The position numbers and the translations under genes were made by a program. Source: Actinomycetota bacterium (lineage in GTDB: Bacteria; Actinomycetota; Thermoleophilia; RBG-16-64-13). From it: a stretch of 6,337 nt of DNA. The first letter of the stretch is position 1; every line of letters begins with the position of its first letter. The stretch lies in contig JAMDDA010000169.1 in NCBI GenBank assembly GCA_023488925.1, forward strand, positions 1 through 6,337, read 5' to 3'. Below the pieces are notes generated by a model that saw only the letters and a list, made by a program, of their open reading frames with translations, searched no databases and had not been told where the DNA came from. Shown piece after piece: positions 1 through 6,337 of this stretch.

Positions 1-132
1 CCGGGCCGCGTGATGTTCGAGCTCGCGGGGGTGCCGGAGGAGCTGGCCCGGGAGGCCATCCGGCTCGCCTCCCACAAGCTTCCCGTCAAGTGCAGGTTCG
101 TGGCGAGGGAGGACGGCAGTGTCGAAGGCTAG
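1..132 (+). CDS. rplP: 50S ribosomal protein L16, C-terminal part (5' end outside window)
   Basis: Frame 1 is open from the window edge to TAG at 130-132 and gives 43 residues beginning [20 protein letters not shown]. This is the C-terminal part of L16 (uL16). The family signature seen is the G-[RT]-V-[ML]-[FY]-E-[LIV] strand, followed by the helix with E-A-[ILF]-R-L-A and then the HKLPVK element. L16 sits in the large subunit near the A-site tRNA elbow and helps organise the peptidyl-transferase region. The end of the gene overlaps the start of rpmC by 14 nt in a different frame, which suggests translational coupling. Only about the last third of a typical 135-145-residue protein is visible, so start and N-terminus cannot be judged. 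The tail [13 protein letters not shown] is variable in the family. Confidence 0.95.
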   Translation, partial: PGRVMFELAGVPEELAREAIRLASHKLPVKCRFVAREDGSVEG

Positions 133-325
133 AGATCTCGTCGAGCTCGGCGACAACGAGCTCGAGCAGCGCTTGAAGGAGTCTCGCGAGGAGCTGTTCA
201 ACCTGCGGTTCCAACACGCGACCGGGCAGCTCGAGAACACCGGCCGCCTCCGGCAGGTGAGGCGGGAGATCGCGAGAATCCTGACGGTGCAGAACGCACG
301 ACGTAGAGCGGAGGAGTCCCGATGA
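119..325 (+). CDS. rpmC: 50S ribosomal protein L29
   Basis: A 68-residue protein, normal length for L29 (uL29), made of two antiparallel helices. L29 binds 23S rRNA near the polypeptide exit tunnel, next to L23, at the docking site for trigger factor and SRP. Visible family features are the E-L-x-x-x-L-x-x-x-[KR]-E-E-L-F-N-L-R-F-Q segment (about residues 15-32), [23 protein letters not shown] (34-56) and a basic tail. The start is GTG at 119, inside the last codons of rplP. It is chosen because GGGAGG at 107-112 lies 6 nt upstream and because MSKARDL matches family N-termini. The stop TGA at 323-325 overlaps the rpsQ start (ATGA), so L29 and S17 are probably translationally coupled. Confidence 0.95.
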   Translation: MSKARDLVELGDNELEQRLKESREELFNLRFQHATGQLENTGRLRQVRREIARILTVQNARRRAEESR

Positions 326-585
326 CCGCGGAGCGCGAGAGCAGCCAGCGGGAACGGCAGGGCACGGTCGTCTCCGACAAGATGGACAAGACCATCGTCG
401 TCGAAGTGACCAGCACCAAGCCGCATCCCCTGTACAAGAAAGTCGTGCGCCGCAGCCGCCGGCTCAAGGCCCACGATGAGCGGAACGAGGCCCGGATCGG
501 CGACAAGGTGCTGGTGCGGGAGTGCCGGCCCCTGTCCCGTACCAAGACCTGGCGGCTCATCCGGATCCTCGAGCGGGCCGAGTAG
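322..585 (+). CDS. rpsQ: 30S ribosomal protein S17
   Basis: An 87-residue S17 (uS17), an OB-fold primary binder of 16S rRNA that acts early in assembly of the 5' domain of the small subunit. Core motifs are [16 protein letters not shown] (14-29), [19 protein letters not shown] (35-53), the [13 protein letters not shown][RK]-T-K motif (60-75) and [11 protein letters not shown] at the end. The first 13 residues ([13 protein letters not shown]) are a hydrophilic extension before the conserved core; such extensions are common in Gram-positive-type S17 and are not a sign of a wrong start. ATG at 322 overlaps the rpmC stop and has GAGGAG at 311-316, 5 nt upstream. A 31-nt gap with no evident structure separates it from rplN. 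Confidence 0.96.
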   Translation: MTAERESSQRERQGTVVSDKMDKTIVVEVTSTKPHPLYKKVVRRSRRLKAHDERNEARIGDKVLVRECRPLSRTKTWRLIRILERAE

Positions 586-616
586 CGGCACGACGACGAG
601 AGATAGGTAGCGAGCG

Positions 617-985
617 ATGATCCAGGTAGAGACGAGACTCAAGGTGGCCGACAACACCGGTGCGCGCGAGCTCCTCTGCATCCGCATCAAGGGAGGGTCC
701 CGCCGGCGATATGCGACGGTGGGCGACGTCATCGTGGGTGCGGTGAAGGAGGCGACGCCCGGCGGCTCGGTCAAGAAAGGCGATGTCGTGCAGGCCGTGG
801 TGGTCCGGGTGAAGAAACCCTTCGGTCGCGGCGACGGCACCTACATCGGCTTCGACGAGAACGCGGCCGTGCTCATCGACCGGCAGAACAACCCCCGCGG
901 CACCCGGATCTTCGGCCCGGTTGCGCGCGAGCTCCGCGAGAAGAACTTCATGAAGATCGTCTCGCTGGCTCCGGAGGTGTTGTAG
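617..985 (+). CDS. rplN: 50S ribosomal protein L14
   Basis: A 122-residue L14 (uL14), exactly the usual bacterial length. L14 lies at the subunit interface, forms intersubunit bridges with 16S rRNA and is the docking surface for the silencing factor RsfS in many bacteria. The whole family pattern is present: [17 protein letters not shown] (1-18), [28 protein letters not shown] (22-49), [13 protein letters not shown] (53-65), [10 protein letters not shown] (79-88), [17 protein letters not shown] (91-107) and [12 protein letters not shown] at the end. ATG at 617 starts at the canonical MIQ. The upstream Shine-Dalgarno is weak (a purine run GAGAGATAGG around 599-608). The TAG stop is only 2 nt before the rplX start. 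Confidence 0.97.
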   Translation: MIQVETRLKVADNTGARELLCIRIKGGSRRRYATVGDVIVGAVKEATPGGSVKKGDVVQAVVVRVKKPFGRGDGTYIGFDENAAVLIDRQNNPRGTRIFGPVARELREKNFMKIVSLAPEVL

Positions 986-987
986 TC

Positions 988-1323
988 ATGGCCAGGCAGG
1001 CGAAGATCGGCAAGATCAAGAAGGGCGACACGGTCGAGGTGATCCAGGGCAAGGAGCGCGGCAAGCGCGGCAAGGTTCTGCGCGTGCTCCCCGAAGATCA
1101 GCGGGTGGTGGTCGAGCGCGTGAACTTCATCAAGCGGCATGTGCGCCCCAGCCAGAAGAATCCGCAGGGGGGCGTCATCGAGCGCGAGGCCGGGCTGCAC
1201 ATCTCGAACGTCCAGCTGGTCTGCCCGAGCTGCGGTCAGGCCGCGCGGGTGGGCGTGCGCGTGGAGGGCGACGAGAAGGTGCGGTACTGCAAAAAGTGCA
1301 ATGTCCAGGTAGATAAGGGTTAG
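988..1323 (+). CDS. rplX: 50S ribosomal protein L24 with C-terminal zinc ribbon
   Basis: A 111-residue L24 (uL24), an initiator protein for large-subunit assembly that binds the 5' domain of 23S rRNA and lines the tunnel exit. The KOW motif is clear at residues 11-36 ([23 protein letters not shown], with the invariant G), followed by [34 protein letters not shown]. The C-terminal part carries C79-P-S-C82 and C101-K-K-C104, a four-cysteine pattern expected to bind zinc. This is known in the zinc-ribbon form of bacterial L24 and absent from the E. coli type. ATG at 988 is preceded by GGAGGT (973-978), 9 nt away and lying inside the end of rplN. The stop is 2 nt before rplE. Confidence 0.96.
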   Translation: MARQAKIGKIKKGDTVEVIQGKERGKRGKVLRVLPEDQRVVVERVNFIKRHVRPSQKNPQGGVIEREAGLHISNVQLVCPSCGQAARVGVRVEGDEKVRYCKKCNVQVDKG

Positions 1324-1325
1324 CC

Positions 1326-1874
1326 ATGGCGACGCCGAGGCTCAGGGAGAAGTACATCAAGGAGATCGTGCCGGCGCTCCGGGAGGAGTTCCGGTACGGC
1401 AACGTCATGCAGGTGCCCCGGATCACCAAGGTGACGGTGAACATGGGCGTGGGCGAGGCCGCCCAGGACGCCAAAGCGCTGGAGGAAGCGGCCAAGCAGC
1501 TCGCGCAGATCACCGGGCAAAAGCCGGAGGTACGCCGGGCGCGCAAGTCCATCGCCAACTTCAAGATCCGGGAAGGCATGCCCGTGGGTCTGCGGGTCAC
1601 GCTGCGCGGTGACCGCATGTGGGAGCTGCTCGACCGGCTGATCAGCATCGCGCTCCCGCGCATCCGCGATTTCCGGGGTATCGCGCCCACCGGGTTCGAC
1701 GGGCGGGGCAACTTCAATCTCGGTCTGCGCGAGCAGATCATCTTCCCCGAGATCGACTTCGACAAGATCGATCGGGTCCGCGGGCTGGATATCGCCATCA
1801 CCACCACCGCGGAAACTGACGATGAGGGCAGGGCGCTGCTCAAGAAGCTGGGCATGCCCTTCCGCGAGAGCTAA
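1326..1874 (+). CDS. rplE: 50S ribosomal protein L5
   Basis: A 182-residue L5 (uL5), close to the usual 179. L5 binds 5S rRNA, carries it with L18 into the central protuberance, and touches P-site tRNA. Family features seen: [40 protein letters not shown] (6-45), the [34 protein letters not shown] core (62-95), [28 protein letters not shown] (115-142), then D-[KR]-[IV]-x-x-x-[RK]-G-[ML]-[DN]-I and a TTA-x-[TN]-D-[DE]-E-[GA] tail ending [15 protein letters not shown] at 1326 follows AAGGG at 1315-1319 by 6 nt. In E. coli the spc operon is repressed by S8 binding near the rplE start; I see no convincing copy of that site here, so regulation is left open. Confidence 0.97.
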   Translation: MATPRLREKYIKEIVPALREEFRYGNVMQVPRITKVTVNMGVGEAAQDAKALEEAAKQLAQITGQKPEVRRARKSIANFKIREGMPVGLRVTLRGDRMWELLDRLISIALPRIRDFRGIAPTGFDGRGNFNLGLREQIIFPEIDFDKIDRVRGLDIAITTTAETDDEGRALLKKLGMPFRES

Positions 1875-1893
1875 GAAAGGGGAACACCACGGC

Positions 1894-2079
1894 ATGGCAA
1901 AGAAATCGATGATCGCGAAGGCCCGGCGGCCGGCGAAGTTCTCTTCGCGGGCGTACCACCGGTGCCGGCGCTGCGGTCGCCCGCGCGGCTACTTCCGCAA
2001 GTTCGGGCTGTGCCGCATCTGTCTGCGCGAGTTGGCGCACCAGGGTGTCATCCCCGGTGTGACCAAGTCCAGTTGGTAG
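1894..2079 (+). CDS. rpsN: 30S ribosomal protein S14, zinc-binding type (type Z)
   Basis: A 61-residue protein: the short, zinc-binding S14 (uS14), located in the head of the 30S subunit. The four ligands are C24-R-R-C27 and C40-R-I-C43, with the typical [41 protein letters not shown]. The longer type without cysteines, found in proteobacteria, is not in the window. The start is ATG at 1894 ([10 protein letters not shown]), which matches the family. The frame is open further upstream into rplE, but that extension would be unconserved and overlap rplE. AAGGGG at 1877-1882 serves as a rather distant Shine-Dalgarno (11 nt). The gene lies 19 nt after rplE and 8 nt before rpsH. Zinc dependence of this protein is family knowledge, not shown here. 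Confidence 0.96.
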   Translation: MAKKSMIAKARRPAKFSSRAYHRCRRCGRPRGYFRKFGLCRICLRELAHQGVIPGVTKSSW

Positions 2080-2087
2080 GAGGGATT

Positions 2088-2474
2088 ATGGCGCACTCCG
2101 ATCCCATCGCCGACATGCTCACCCGCATCCGGAACGCCAACAAGGCGCTGCACTCCCACGTGGAGCTGCCTGCTTCCGCGATGAAGGTCGAGCTCGCCCG
2201 CATCCTCAAAGATGAGGGCTACATTGCTGACTACGCTTTGATCAAGGGCGAGCACTGGGACACGCTCCGGTTGGACCTCAAGTACACCGAGGACCGGCGT
2301 CGGGTCATCACCCAGCTCAAGCGGGTCAGCAAGCCGGGCCGTCGCATCTACGCCAAGAAAGACAAGCTGCCCAAGGTCCTCGGTGGTCTGGGCATCGCGG
2401 TCATCTCCACTTCCCGCGGTCTGATGACCGCCCGGGAAGCGCAACGGCTGGGTGTCGGCGGCCCGGCTTGCTGA
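2088..2474 (+). CDS. rpsH: 30S ribosomal protein S8 with aberrant, shortened C-terminus
   Basis: S8 (uS8) is a primary binder of helix 21 in the central domain of 16S rRNA and, in E. coli, the repressor of this operon. The frame from ATG 2088 gives 128 residues; AGGAGGG at 2078-2084 is a strong Shine-Dalgarno. The N-domain is normal ([16 protein letters not shown], 5-20), as are L-K-Y, the [11 protein letters not shown] segment (78-88), [14 protein letters not shown] (98-111) with the RNA-contacting STS, and [14 protein letters not shown] (112-125). Family members then end with E-x-x-C-x-V-W or similar. Here the reading is PAC and TGA, so the conserved Glu and the last aromatic/hydrophobic residues are missing. 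The replaced stretch is a reverse-complement copy of codons 76-85 of the same gene (see repeat entries). The product is probably still an S8, but either altered at its rRNA-binding C-domain or misassembled. Upstream in-frame extension (to 1962) overlaps rpsN and is rejected. Confidence 0.93.
   Translation: MAHSDPIADMLTRIRNANKALHSHVELPASAMKVELARILKDEGYIADYALIKGEHWDTLRLDLKYTEDRRRVITQLKRVSKPGRRIYAKKDKLPKVLGGLGIAVISTSRGLMTAREAQRLGVGGPAC
2315..2341 (+). repeat. Inverted repeat, arm 1 (inside rpsH; likely the original)
   Basis: These 27 nt are the exact reverse complement of 2459-2485. Pairing extends to 2312-2344 against 2456-2488 with two mismatches (2314/2486 and 2342/2458), that is 31 of 33. 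The arm covers S8 codons 76-85 and encodes L-K-R-V-S-K-P-G, a peptide conserved across the S8 family, so this arm is the original and the other the derived copy. The arms are separated by 117 nt. The core can be recognised from AAGCGGGTCAGCAAGC at 2319-2334. Confidence 0.95.
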
Positions 2475-2485
2475 CCCGCTTGAGC
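2459..2485 (-). repeat. Inverted repeat, arm 2 (rpsH end and rpsH-rplF spacer; likely the copy)
   Basis: The exact reverse complement of 2315-2341. Read on the minus strand it again spells L-K-R-V-S-K-P-G-R. On the plus strand it supplies the last Gly codon, the unusual Pro-Ala-Cys, the TGA stop of rpsH (2472-2474) and most of the spacer before rplF. It stands where the family-conserved S8 C-terminal codons should be. The core can be recognised from GCTTGCTGACCCGCTT at 2466-2481. Confidence 0.95.
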
Positions 2486-2488
2486 AGG
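2482..2488 (+). promoter_or_regulatory. Weak ribosome-binding region of rplF
   Basis: The only Shine-Dalgarno-like stretch before the rplF ATG (2491) is GAGCAGG, ending just 2 nt upstream. This is poorer than at most other genes here (GGAGG-type cores 4-9 nt away at rpmC, rplX and rpsH). Positions 2482-2485 belong to the inverted-repeat copy and 2486-2488 lie just beyond it. Translation of rplF may therefore depend on coupling to ribosomes finishing rpsH, whose stop is 16 nt upstream. This is an inference. Confidence 0.45.
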
Positions 2489-2490
2489 CT

Positions 2491-3024
2491 ATGTCTAGGA
2501 TTGGTAAAGCACCCATCCCCATTCCCGCCGGGGTCGACGTGCAGGTCGACGGGAACCGCGTGACGGTGAAGGGGCCCAAGGGCGAGTTGTCCCAGAACGT
2601 GAGCCCCGATATGGCGATCGCCCTGCAGGACGGCGTCCTGACCGTGTCTCGTCCAAGCGATGCGAACACGCACCGCGCGCTGCACGGCCTGACGCGTACC
2701 CTGCTCGCCAACATGGTGACCGGGGTCACCAGCGGCTTCGAGAAACGCCTGGACATCGTGGGCGTGGGGTACCGCGCCGCCCTCAAGGGCAAAGATCTCG
2801 AGATCCAGGTGGGCTACTCCCATCCGGTGGTGGTCACCCCCCCCAAGGACATCGAGTTCGAGGTGCCGGCGGCCACTCAGATCGTGGTCAAAGGCATCAG
2901 CAAGCAGCAAGTTGGTCAGGTCGCGGCCGACATCCGCGCCATCCGGAGTCCGGAGCCCTACAAGGGCAAGGGGATCCTGTACCAAGGCGAGGTCGTGCGG
3001 CGCAAAGTCGGCAAGCGGGCCTAA
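2491..3024 (+). CDS. rplF: 50S ribosomal protein L6
   Basis: A 177-residue L6 (uL6), typical bacterial length. L6 is built of two similar domains, sits near the factor-binding centre and sarcin-ricin loop, and is needed late in large-subunit assembly. The first domain starts [15 protein letters not shown] with [11 protein letters not shown] (24-34), then the linking segment [18 protein letters not shown] (62-79) leads into the second domain: [15 protein letters not shown] (82-96), L-x-x-x-V-G-Y-S-H-P (103-112) and the signature [10 protein letters not shown] (153-162). ATG 2491 is chosen because MSRIGK is the near-universal L6 N-terminus. The frame is also open back to GTG 2452, which would add 13 unconserved residues overlapping rpsH; that start is rejected. 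Everything downstream of the start looks normal, so the anomaly in the spacer does not damage L6 itself. Confidence 0.96.
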   Translation: MSRIGKAPIPIPAGVDVQVDGNRVTVKGPKGELSQNVSPDMAIALQDGVLTVSRPSDANTHRALHGLTRTLLANMVTGVTSGFEKRLDIVGVGYRAALKGKDLEIQVGYSHPVVVTPPKDIEFEVPAATQIVVKGISKQQVGQVAADIRAIRSPEPYKGKGILYQGEVVRRKVGKRA

Positions 3025-3045
3025 GAGAGGAAGAAGCGAACGACC

Positions 3046-3405
3046 ATGAGCACGATCGAAAAGACGCGCCGGGCCCGGAAGCGGCGGGCCGTGCGGGTGC
3101 GCAGCGTGGTGCGCGGCACGCCCGAGCGGCCGAGGTTGTCGGTCTTCCGCTCGAACCGGGGTATCTGGGCGCAGATCATCGACGATACGAGCGGCCGTAC
3201 TCTCGTGAGCGCCGGCAGCGTACACGTCGCGGAGACGGCGGGCCTGAAGAAAGCAGACGTGGCGGCCAAGGTCGGCGAGCTGCTGGCCGAGCGGGCCAGG
3301 GCGGCCGGCATCGAGAAGGTCGTCTTCGACCGGGGTCCGTACCTCTACCACGGCCGTGTGAAGGCCCTTGCCGACGGCGCCCGTCAGGGCGGCCTGGGTT
3401 TCTAG
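3046..3405 (+). CDS. rplR: 50S ribosomal protein L18
   Basis: A 119-residue L18 (uL18), normal length. It binds 5S rRNA and, with L5, delivers it to the central protuberance. Seen are the basic, unstructured N-terminal arm ([41 protein letters not shown], 7-47), the T-L-V-S-A-x-S strand, the helix [21 protein letters not shown] (69-89), and the C-terminal [28 protein letters not shown] signature, complete to the last residue. ATG at 3046 follows the purine-rich AGAGAGGAAG at 3024-3033, about 12 nt away, so the ribosome-binding site is only moderate. The gene sits 21 nt after rplF and 18 nt before rpsE. Confidence 0.96.
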   Translation: MSTIEKTRRARKRRAVRVRSVVRGTPERPRLSVFRSNRGIWAQIIDDTSGRTLVSAGSVHVAETAGLKKADVAAKVGELLAERARAAGIEKVVFDRGPYLYHGRVKALADGARQGGLGF

Positions 3406-3423
3406 GAAGGGAGAGGTAAGGCT

Positions 3424-3966
3424 GTGGCACAGATCAAGGCGGACGCGCTGAACCTCCAGGAGAACGTGATCGAGATCAACCGGGTCGCCAAGGTGGTCAA
3501 GGGCGGTCGGCGCTTCTCGTTCACGGCTCTGGTGGCGGTCGGCGACGGAGAGAGCATCGTGGGCGTCGGGTACGGAAAGGCCAAGGAGGTTCCTCTGGCC
3601 ATTCAGAAGGCCATCGAGGATGCCAAGAAGAATCTGTTTGTCGTGCCCAAGCACGGTTCGACCATCACCCACGAAGTCGTGGGCCGCTTCGGAGCGGGCC
3701 GGGTTCTGTTGCGGCCGGCTTCGCCCGGTACCGGTGTGATCGCCGGCGGCGGCGTGCGCGCCATCCTGGAGCTCGGCGGTGTGCGGGACGTACTGACCAA
3801 GTGCCTCGGCACCACGAACCCCATCAACATGGTGCGGGCCGCGGAGGCGGGCCTGCGCTCTCTGCGCCGGCCGGAGGACATCGCTGCCCTGCGGGGCAAG
3901 AGCGTCCGTGAGGTTCTGGGCGTGAAGCACGCCGAGGCCGCGGCCGCGGAACCGACGGGAGCGTGA
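3424..3966 (+). CDS. rpsE: 30S ribosomal protein S5
   Basis: A 180-residue S5 (uS5). S5 lies on the back of the 30S neck, affects decoding accuracy and mRNA helicase activity, and its N-terminal loop is where spectinomycin-resistance changes map. Visible: N-terminal double-stranded-RNA-binding domain with [23 protein letters not shown] (19-41), [25 protein letters not shown] (46-70), then [47 protein letters not shown] (93-139). The resistance-associated loop looks wild type (V-V-K-G-G-R). The tail after about residue 165 is Ala-rich and variable. The start is GTG 3424, supported by GAGGT at 3413-3417, 6 nt away, and by the family-like MAQIKAD N-terminus. The TGA stop is 4 nt before the rpmD start. 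Confidence 0.97.
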   Translation: MAQIKADALNLQENVIEINRVAKVVKGGRRFSFTALVAVGDGESIVGVGYGKAKEVPLAIQKAIEDAKKNLFVVPKHGSTITHEVVGRFGAGRVLLRPASPGTGVIAGGGVRAILELGGVRDVLTKCLGTTNPINMVRAAEAGLRSLRRPEDIAALRGKSVREVLGVKHAEAAAAEPTGA

Positions 3967-3970
3967 CGCG

Positions 3971-4162
3971 GTGCTGAGAATCAAGCAGGTCAGAAGCGCC
4001 ATCGGGCGCAAACAAGGCCACAAGGACACGCTGCGGGCCCTGGGCATCAGCCGCATGGGTCAGACGGTGTATCAGGACGACAACCCGGTGATCAGGGGCA
4101 TGATCCGGAAGATCGGGTACATGCTCGAGGTCTCCGAGGTCGACCCGAAGAACGAGGGGTAA
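3971..4162 (+). CDS. rpmD: 50S ribosomal protein L30
   Basis: A 63-residue L30 (uL30), close to the usual 58-61. A small alpha-beta protein of the large subunit, missing from some bacterial groups, so its presence is mildly informative. The family pattern is complete: L-R-I-K-Q-V-R-S-A-I-G-R-K-x-x-[QH]-K-x-T-L-R-A-L-G-[IL]-x-[RK]-[MI] (2-29), V-x-Q-D-D-N-P-V-I-R-G-M-I-R-K-I-x-Y-M-L-E-V (33-54). The start is GTG 3971, next to the first conserved residues, with GGGAG at 3957-3961 inside the end of rpsE, 9 nt upstream. A short acidic tail (SEVDPKNEG) extends past the usual end. Its last codons hold the GAGGGG that serves rplO. Confidence 0.95.
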   Translation: MLRIKQVRSAIGRKQGHKDTLRALGISRMGQTVYQDDNPVIRGMIRKIGYMLEVSEVDPKNEG

Positions 4163-4165
4163 GTC

Positions 4166-4639
4166 ATGGGAGACATCTTCCTTCACGACCTGCGCCCGCA
4201 TGCCGGTTCCCGTTTCCAGAAGAAGCGGGTAGGACGAGGCGAGGGGTCGGGGTTGGGCAAGACGGCGGGCAAGGGGCACAAGGGCGCCAACGCCCGCTCC
4301 GGTGGCCGCGTTTCCGCCCGTTACGAGGGCGGCCAGATGCCGCTGCACATGAGAATCCCGAAGCTGCGCGGGCCGAGCGCGAAGACGTCCATGGCCATCG
4401 GGCCGTTCCGGACGTACATGACGCCGATCAACGTGGGGCGCCTTGCGGTTTTCGCGGAGGGCGAAGTGGTTTCCCCCGAGACCCTCGTCGCGAAAGGCAT
4501 CATCAAGAAGAGCGACGAACGCGTCAAGATCCTGGCCCAAGGTGAGCTGGACCGGCCGCTGACTGTGAAAGCGCACGGTTTCAGCGCGGCGGCCAAACGG
4601 AAGATCGAAGCGGCCGGCGGAACGGTCGAGGTCCTCTAG
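4166..4639 (+). CDS. rplO: 50S ribosomal protein L15
   Basis: A 157-residue L15 (uL15), slightly longer than the E. coli protein (144). L15 reaches deep into 23S rRNA with its basic N-terminal extension and joins late in 50S assembly. Seen are LHDLRPHAGSRFQKKRVGRGEGSGLGKTAGKGHKGANARSGG (6-47), the glycine- and lysine-rich arm, then F/Y-E-G-G-Q-M-P-L-x-x-R-x-P-K-L-R-G (53-69), the central I-N-V-G-R-L strand region, and a C-terminal L-T-V-K-A-H-G-F-S-A-A-A-K-x-K-I-E-A-A-G-G-T-V-E-V-L (132-157). ATG 4166 has GAGGGG at 4154-4159, 6 nt upstream. The gene is followed by a 40-nt spacer before secY, the longest in the window, in which I see no promoter or terminator. Confidence 0.96.
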   Translation: MGDIFLHDLRPHAGSRFQKKRVGRGEGSGLGKTAGKGHKGANARSGGRVSARYEGGQMPLHMRIPKLRGPSAKTSMAIGPFRTYMTPINVGRLAVFAEGEVVSPETLVAKGIIKKSDERVKILAQGELDRPLTVKAHGFSAAAKRKIEAAGGTVEVL

Positions 4640-4679
4640 GAACTGCGACCGTCGCCACGACCAGACGGGAGAGAGCTCG

Positions 4680-6337
<1,658 letters not shown>

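Noticed and set aside
1290..1360. S8 autoregulatory binding site near the rplE start, as in the E. coli spc operon
   Set aside because: I could not find the bulged helix-21-like structure by eye. Gram-positive-type clusters often lack the E. coli site.
2315..2485. Intrinsic terminator at the inverted repeat
   Set aside because: The arms are 117 nt apart, no T-run follows, and the operon continues with well-spaced essential genes.
2452..2490. Upstream GTG start for rplF adding 13 residues
   Set aside because: The added residues overlap rpsH, include sequence from the inverted copy and match nothing in L6. MSRIGK at 2491 is the family N-terminus.
2472..2499. Stop-codon readthrough of rpsH to restore a Tyr-Val-like ending (G-Y-V is in frame at about 2487-2495)
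   Set aside because: Two in-frame TGA codons (2472, 2481) would have to be read through, no stimulatory element is visible, and the GYV codons overlap the rplF start. Chance is simpler.
2401..4056. 551-codon open frame on the minus strand across rpsH to rpmD
   Set aside because: It is antisense to five well-recognised ribosomal genes and is kept open by high GC at third positions. Its composition has no recognisable domain. Its only family-like peptide ([10 protein letters not shown]) comes from the inverted rpsH copy.
4640..4679. Internal promoter or attenuator in the rplO-secY spacer
   Set aside because: There is only a 4-bp hairpin-like GCGACCGTCGC and no -10/-35 pair. The spacer is short and the purine run before secY is simply its ribosome-binding site.

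Overview
This is a GC-rich stretch of a bacterial ribosomal-protein supercluster: the end of the S10-type cluster and most of the spc-type cluster. All genes lie on the + strand, packed head to tail. The order is rplP (3' end only), rpmC, rpsQ, rplN, rplX, rplE, rpsN (zinc type), rpsH, rplF, rplR, rpsE, rpmD, rplO, secY and adk (5' part only). Gaps are mostly 0-40 nt, three junctions overlap or nearly abut, and I see no promoter, terminator, RNA gene or mobile element. One long polycistronic mRNA is therefore the natural reading.

The organism cannot be named from this window. It has high GC, a short four-cysteine S14, an L24 with a C-terminal zinc ribbon, three GTG starts and secY followed by adk. 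Together these suit a high-GC Gram-positive-like lineage (high-GC Bacillota or a related terrabacterial phylum) better than a proteobacterium. This is an inference from gene order and protein type only.

Layout: 1-1323 holds the L16 tail, L29, S17, L14 and L24. Positions 1326-3024 hold L5, S14, S8 and L6. Positions 3046-4639 hold L18, S5, L30 and L15. Positions 4680-5933 hold the SecY translocon channel, and 5971 to the end holds the first 122 codons of adenylate kinase. The ribosomal genes supply both subunits. SecY is co-made with the ribosome because secretion runs on translating ribosomes or their products.

The one real anomaly is at the rpsH-rplF junction. A perfect 27-nt inverted repeat links an internal stretch of rpsH (2315-2341, encoding the conserved peptide around KRVSKPG) with the 3' end of rpsH and the rpsH-rplF spacer (2459-2485). 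The second copy replaces the expected conserved C-terminus of S8: the protein ends GVGGPAC instead of the usual GVGGE-x-x-C-x-V-W type ending. The copy also lies over the S8 stop codon and runs up to the rplF start. It looks like a local template-switch (inverted-copy) event, or else an assembly or amplification artefact. If real, it would also give the mRNA a very stable long-range stem over the rplF ribosome-binding region.
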